Shown here in pieces: positions 34,029 to 36,176 of a DNA stretch of 36,176 nucleotides. The translations under genes and the position numbers were made by a program. A model generated the notes under the pieces. It did no database searches. It saw only the letters and a list, made by a program, of their open reading frames with translations, and was not told the origin of the DNA. This stretch comes from Terrisporobacter sp. (GTDB taxonomy: Bacteria > Bacillota_A > Clostridia > Peptostreptococcales > Peptostreptococcaceae): contig JARKUZ010000035.1 of assembly GCA_029851945.1 (NCBI GenBank), positions 1-36,176 of the forward strand, given 5' to 3'. Every line of letters begins with the position of its first letter. The first letter of the stretch is position 1.

Positions 34029-34057
34029 TTGAAAAAAATAATTAGTTAATATAAAAT
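34029..34057 (+). promoter_or_regulatory. Probable promoter of plsX
   Basis: TTGAAA (34029-34034), 17-base spacer and TAAAAT (34052-34057), leaving a leader of about 60 bases with the palindrome TACATATGTA (about 34091-34100). Confidence 0.6.
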
Positions 34058-34124
34058 ATTAGTAAAAATTTGTAAAAATAAAAAGATTTATACATATGTA
34101 AATAAATATACAAGGAGGGTCAGT

Positions 34125-35159
34125 ATGAGAATAGTTGTAGATGGTATGGGTGGAGATAATGCACCTAAAGCTGTAGTAGGTGGTGTTGTAGAAGCAATTA
34201 ATGAATTTAATGTAGAAATAGCTATAACAGGAGATAAAGAACTACTTGAACAAGAATTTGCTGATTATGAATTTGATAGAAGTAAATTAGAAATTATTCA
34301 TACAACAGAAATAATAGAAAATGAAGATAAACCAGTTCAAGCTATAAGAAGAAAAAAAGACTCCTCTATGGTAGTTGCACTTAATTTAGTAAAAGAAAAT
34401 AAAGCTGATGCTATAGTTTCTGCAGGAAGTACAGGAGCACTTCTTACAGGAGCAACATTAATAGTAGGAAGAATAAAGGGGATTGATAGACCTTGTCTAT
34501 GTCCTTGTATGCCTAATATAAAAGGTGGAATGACTATAATAGCTGATAGTGGTGCTAATGCAGATTGTAAGCCTAGAAATTTAAGCGAATTTGCTATGAT
34601 GAGTAATATATATCTTAAGAAAGTTTTAGGTATGGAAAATCCAAGAATAGGACTTGGGAATATAGGTTCTGAAGAAGGAAAGGGAAACGAACTTGTGAAA
34701 TCTGCTTACAATGAATTAAAAACTATGGACTTAAATTTTGTAGGTAATATAGAAGGTAGAGATGTAATAGAGTCTAAAGCAGATGTAATAGTTTGCGATG
34801 GCTTCACTGGTAATATAATGTTAAAGACTTGTGAAGGTGTAGCAATGGGTATGATGAAGCTTATGAAAGAGACTCTTATGAGTAGTTTCAAAGGAAAGTT
34901 AGGAGCTTTATTAATAAAAGAAGATATGAGAAAACTAAAAGCTTTTCTTGACTATTCTGAATATGGTGGAGCACCTTTCTTAGGAGTGAAAGGTGGAGTC
35001 ATAAAAGCCCATGGAAGTTCTAACTCAAAAGCAATAAAGAATGCTATAAAGCAAGCTATTAATTTTACTGAGGGAAATGTTGTAGAGGATATAGAAGCAT
35101 ATATATTGTCTAAAAAAGAAGATGAGAAAAAACAAGAAAATAAAACTGAAGATAAGTAA
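34125..35159 (+). CDS. plsX: Acyl-ACP:phosphate acyltransferase PlsX
   Basis: Makes acyl-phosphate from acyl-ACP and phosphate, the acyl donor for PlsY in phospholipid synthesis; a peripheral membrane enzyme. The 344 residues open MRIVVDGMGGDNAPKAVV, with AIVSAGSTGALLTGAT, LADSGAN-type motifs and CDGFTGNIMLKTCEGV. The C-terminal tail is Lys/Glu-rich. The ribosome binding site is AAGGAGGG. In B. subtilis plsX is preceded by fapR and followed by fab genes; neither is seen here, and an IS element starts about 55 bases downstream. Confidence 0.96.
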   Translation: MRIVVDGMGGDNAPKAVVGGVVEAINEFNVEIAITGDKELLEQEFADYEFDRSKLEIIHTTEIIENEDKPVQAIRRKKDSSMVVALNLVKENKADAIVSAGSTGALLTGATLIVGRIKGIDRPCLCPCMPNIKGGMTIIADSGANADCKPRNLSEFAMMSNIYLKKVLGMENPRIGLGNIGSEEGKGNELVKSAYNELKTMDLNFVGNIEGRDVIESKADVIVCDGFTGNIMLKTCEGVAMGMMKLMKETLMSSFKGKLGALLIKEDMRKLKAFLDYSEYGGAPFLGVKGGVIKAHGSSNSKAIKNAIKQAINFTEGNVVEDIEAYILSKKEDEKKQENKTEDK

Positions 35160-35222
35160 TTTTTAATTAATTACTAAGTAAAACTTTGTATAAATAAAAA
35201 TCCTTCCATGAATTGAACTGAA

Positions 35223-35275
35223 CCCCTTAAAGTAGACACAAGTAAAAAAGACTTGTAAAATACTACTTTAAGGGG
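35223..35275 (+). promoter_or_regulatory. IS left-end hairpin that can mask the OrfA ribosome binding site, with internal promoter
   Basis: CCCCTTAAAGTAG (35223-35235) pairs perfectly with 35263-35275, which contains the OrfA ribosome binding site AAGGGG. An inner 6-bp stem (ACAAGT 35238-35243 with ACTTGT 35251-35256) adds stability. A promoter TAGACA (35233-35238), 17 bases, TAAAAT (35256-35261) would start RNA near 35268, after the left arm, leaving the site free. Confidence 0.7.
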
Positions 35276-35283
35276 TGATTTTT

Positions 35284-35601
35284 ATGCAAAGTAATAATAG
35301 AAAAAATATGAGTTATTCATTTGATACAAAACTTAGGGCTGTAAAAATGTATTTAGAAGAAGGGATTGGAAGTACTACAATTGCAAAGGAACTTAATTTA
35401 AGCTCTAATAAAAGAGTTCTCTTATGGGTAAAAAGATATAATGAATTCGGAGAAGATGGATTAAGGGAACGTAGAGGAACTGCTCGAGGTTTACAAAAAG
35501 GTAGACCTAGAAAGCAAGAGCTTTCACTTAAAGAAGAAAATCAAAGGTTAAAAGCAGAAGTTGATTTTTTAAAAAAGTTATTAATTCTAGAAAGGGAGTG
35601 A
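35284..35601 (+). CDS. IS3-family transposase OrfA
   Basis: DNA-binding part of the transposase, 105 residues. The start is the ATG at 35284 behind AAGGGG; a GTG nine bases earlier falls at the end of that site. Residues about 14-60 form a helix-turn-helix (FDTKLRAVKMYLEEG, TTIAKELNL, VLLWVKRYNEFGEDGL). A basic GRPRK follows at about 72-76, then a leucine-zipper helix (about 82-103, EENQRLKAEVDFLKKLLIL). A-AAA-AAG (35571-35577) in its last codons would allow a -1 shift into OrfB. Its TGA overlaps a GTG that could start OrfB independently. Confidence 0.93.
   Translation: MQSNNRKNMSYSFDTKLRAVKMYLEEGIGSTTIAKELNLSSNKRVLLWVKRYNEFGEDGLRERRGTARGLQKGRPRKQELSLKEENQRLKAEVDFLKKLLILERE
35571..35577 (+). 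promoter_or_regulatory. Programmed -1 frameshift site (A-AAA-AAG)
   Basis: The heptamer is in the right phase for tandem -1 slippage (zero-frame codons AAA and AAG), 21 bases before the OrfA stop codon, and the -1 frame leads directly into OrfB. This is the classic site of IS3-family elements. Confidence 0.8.
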
Positions 35602-36176
35602 TTAGAAAATCTAATATATTTAGAACTATATACCAATTAAAAAGTAAGTATAATATAAGTATTTTATGTAAAATAGGCAAAGTTTCTAGAAGTGGTTATT
35701 ATAAATGGCTTAATTCAAATATAAATAATGATAAGGATTTAGACTTAAAATATAAAATATTAGAAGTATATAACGCTTCAAAGAAAGTTTATGGTTATAG
35801 AAGGATTAAGATAGGATTATTTAGAGCCTACGGCTTAATTGTGAATCATAAAAAGATAATTAGACTTATGAAATCTTTAAATATTCACTCGATAATAAGG
35901 AAAAAAAGATTTAAATACTATACACCTAAAACTATTGATATAGGTAGAGTTGAGCCTAATCTATTAAATAGAGAGTTTAGTTGTAATGCTCCTAATCAAA
36001 AATGGGTTACAGATATAACTTATTTAAAATATGATAATGGACGTAAAAAAATGTATTTATCTGCTATTGAAGATTTATATAATAGAGAAATCATAGCTTA
36101 TAAGATTAGTGATAGTTTAGATATATCATTTGTTGAGCAGACTTTAGGCGAAGCCTTTAAAAAAGTTAATACTAAT
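35598..36176 (+). CDS. IS3-family transposase OrfB (integrase core, truncated by window edge)
   Basis: Catalytic part, expected to be made as an OrfAB fusion by -1 frameshifting. 193 codons are in the window with no stop. It opens VIRKSNIFRTIYQLKSKYNIS, then the HTH_21 region (about 22-95: KVSRSGYYKWL, KKVYGYRRIKIGL), then the integrase core from about 130. The first catalytic Asp is D139 in WVTDITYL. The second Asp and the Glu of the DDE triad would lie past the edge. The reading frame is intact throughout, so the element may be active. Confidence 0.92.
   Translation, partial: MIRKSNIFRTIYQLKSKYNISILCKIGKVSRSGYYKWLNSNINNDKDLDLKYKILEVYNASKKVYGYRRIKIGLFRAYGLIVNHKKIIRLMKSLNIHSIIRKKRFKYYTPKTIDIGRVEPNLLNREFSCNAPNQKWVTDITYLKYDNGRKKMYLSAIEDLYNREIIAYKISDSLDISFVEQTLGEAFKKVNTN

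Larger units (their letters stand above)
35214..36176 (+). mobile_element. IS3-family insertion sequence (left end and most of the transposase; right end beyond window)
   Basis: The probable left inverted repeat begins TGAACTGAACCCCTTAAAGT (35214 onward), of the TG-starting IS3 type. Inside are OrfA (helix-turn-helix plus leucine zipper) and the start of OrfB (integrase core), with an A-AAA-AAG slippery site between them. The right repeat and target duplication are not in the window, so the exact boundary is provisional. The subgroup (IS150-like or other) cannot be set. Confidence 0.9.

Noticed and set aside
1..36176. CRISPR array, tRNA, rRNA or prophage genes
   Set aside because: No regularly spaced repeats, tRNA-like cloverleaf, rRNA sequence or phage structural/integrase genes were seen; the only mobile element is the IS at the right edge.

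Overview
The window is AT-rich, with AT-biased codons and strong AAGGAGG-type ribosome binding sites. It carries sporulation genes (spoVM, ylbJ), acetate kinase, a GH25 lysozyme, and a PrkC kinase with two PASTA domains and a Ser/Gly/Asn-rich tail. Together these point to an endospore-forming clostridium, most likely Peptostreptococcaceae (the Clostridioides/Paeniclostridium/Romboutsia group). The species cannot be fixed from the sequence alone.

Layout. Positions 1-4670 (minus strand): a secreted modular GH25 lysozyme that runs off the left edge, a decayed second copy of the same gene, and rqcH. Positions 4880-21748 (plus strand): a long housekeeping run, dapF, yicC, gmk, rpoZ, coaBC, priA, def, fmt, a DUF116 gene, a YugP-type peptidase, rsmB, rlmN, stp, prkC, rsgA, rpe, thiN. 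It covers lysine/peptidoglycan precursor synthesis, nucleotide and CoA metabolism, replication restart, N-terminal formyl chemistry, rRNA methylation, Ser/Thr phosphorylation and ribosome assembly. The order is close to the Bacillus subtilis yloC-thiN segment. Next come spoVM (27 aa), rpmB on the opposite strand, asp23/yloU, fakA/yloV and recG, again as in B. subtilis.

Positions 27187-33961 correspond to the B. subtilis ylbH-ylbN-rpmF segment: rsmD, coaD, a coiled-coil protein, ylbJ, tmcAL, then ackA (inserted here), the yceD-like DUF177 gene and rpmF. plsX follows under its own promoter. An IS3-family element begins about 55 bases after plsX and runs off the right edge, so what lay downstream of plsX is not visible.

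Most genes are core genes in expected places. The parts worth a second look are mainly non-coding or at the edges: a GC-richer two-hairpin leader before priA, a hairpin at the IS left end that should mask the transposase ribosome binding site in read-through RNA but not in RNA from its own promoter, a tiny ORF overlapping the lysozyme start, a 26-bp perfect inverted repeat, divergent tmcAL/ackA promoters sharing one -35 box, a dyad over the -35 of the DUF177-rpmF promoter, and a 42-bp repeat coding the PrkC tail. I found no phage region, CRISPR array, tRNA or rRNA, and no clearly new defence or metabolic system.
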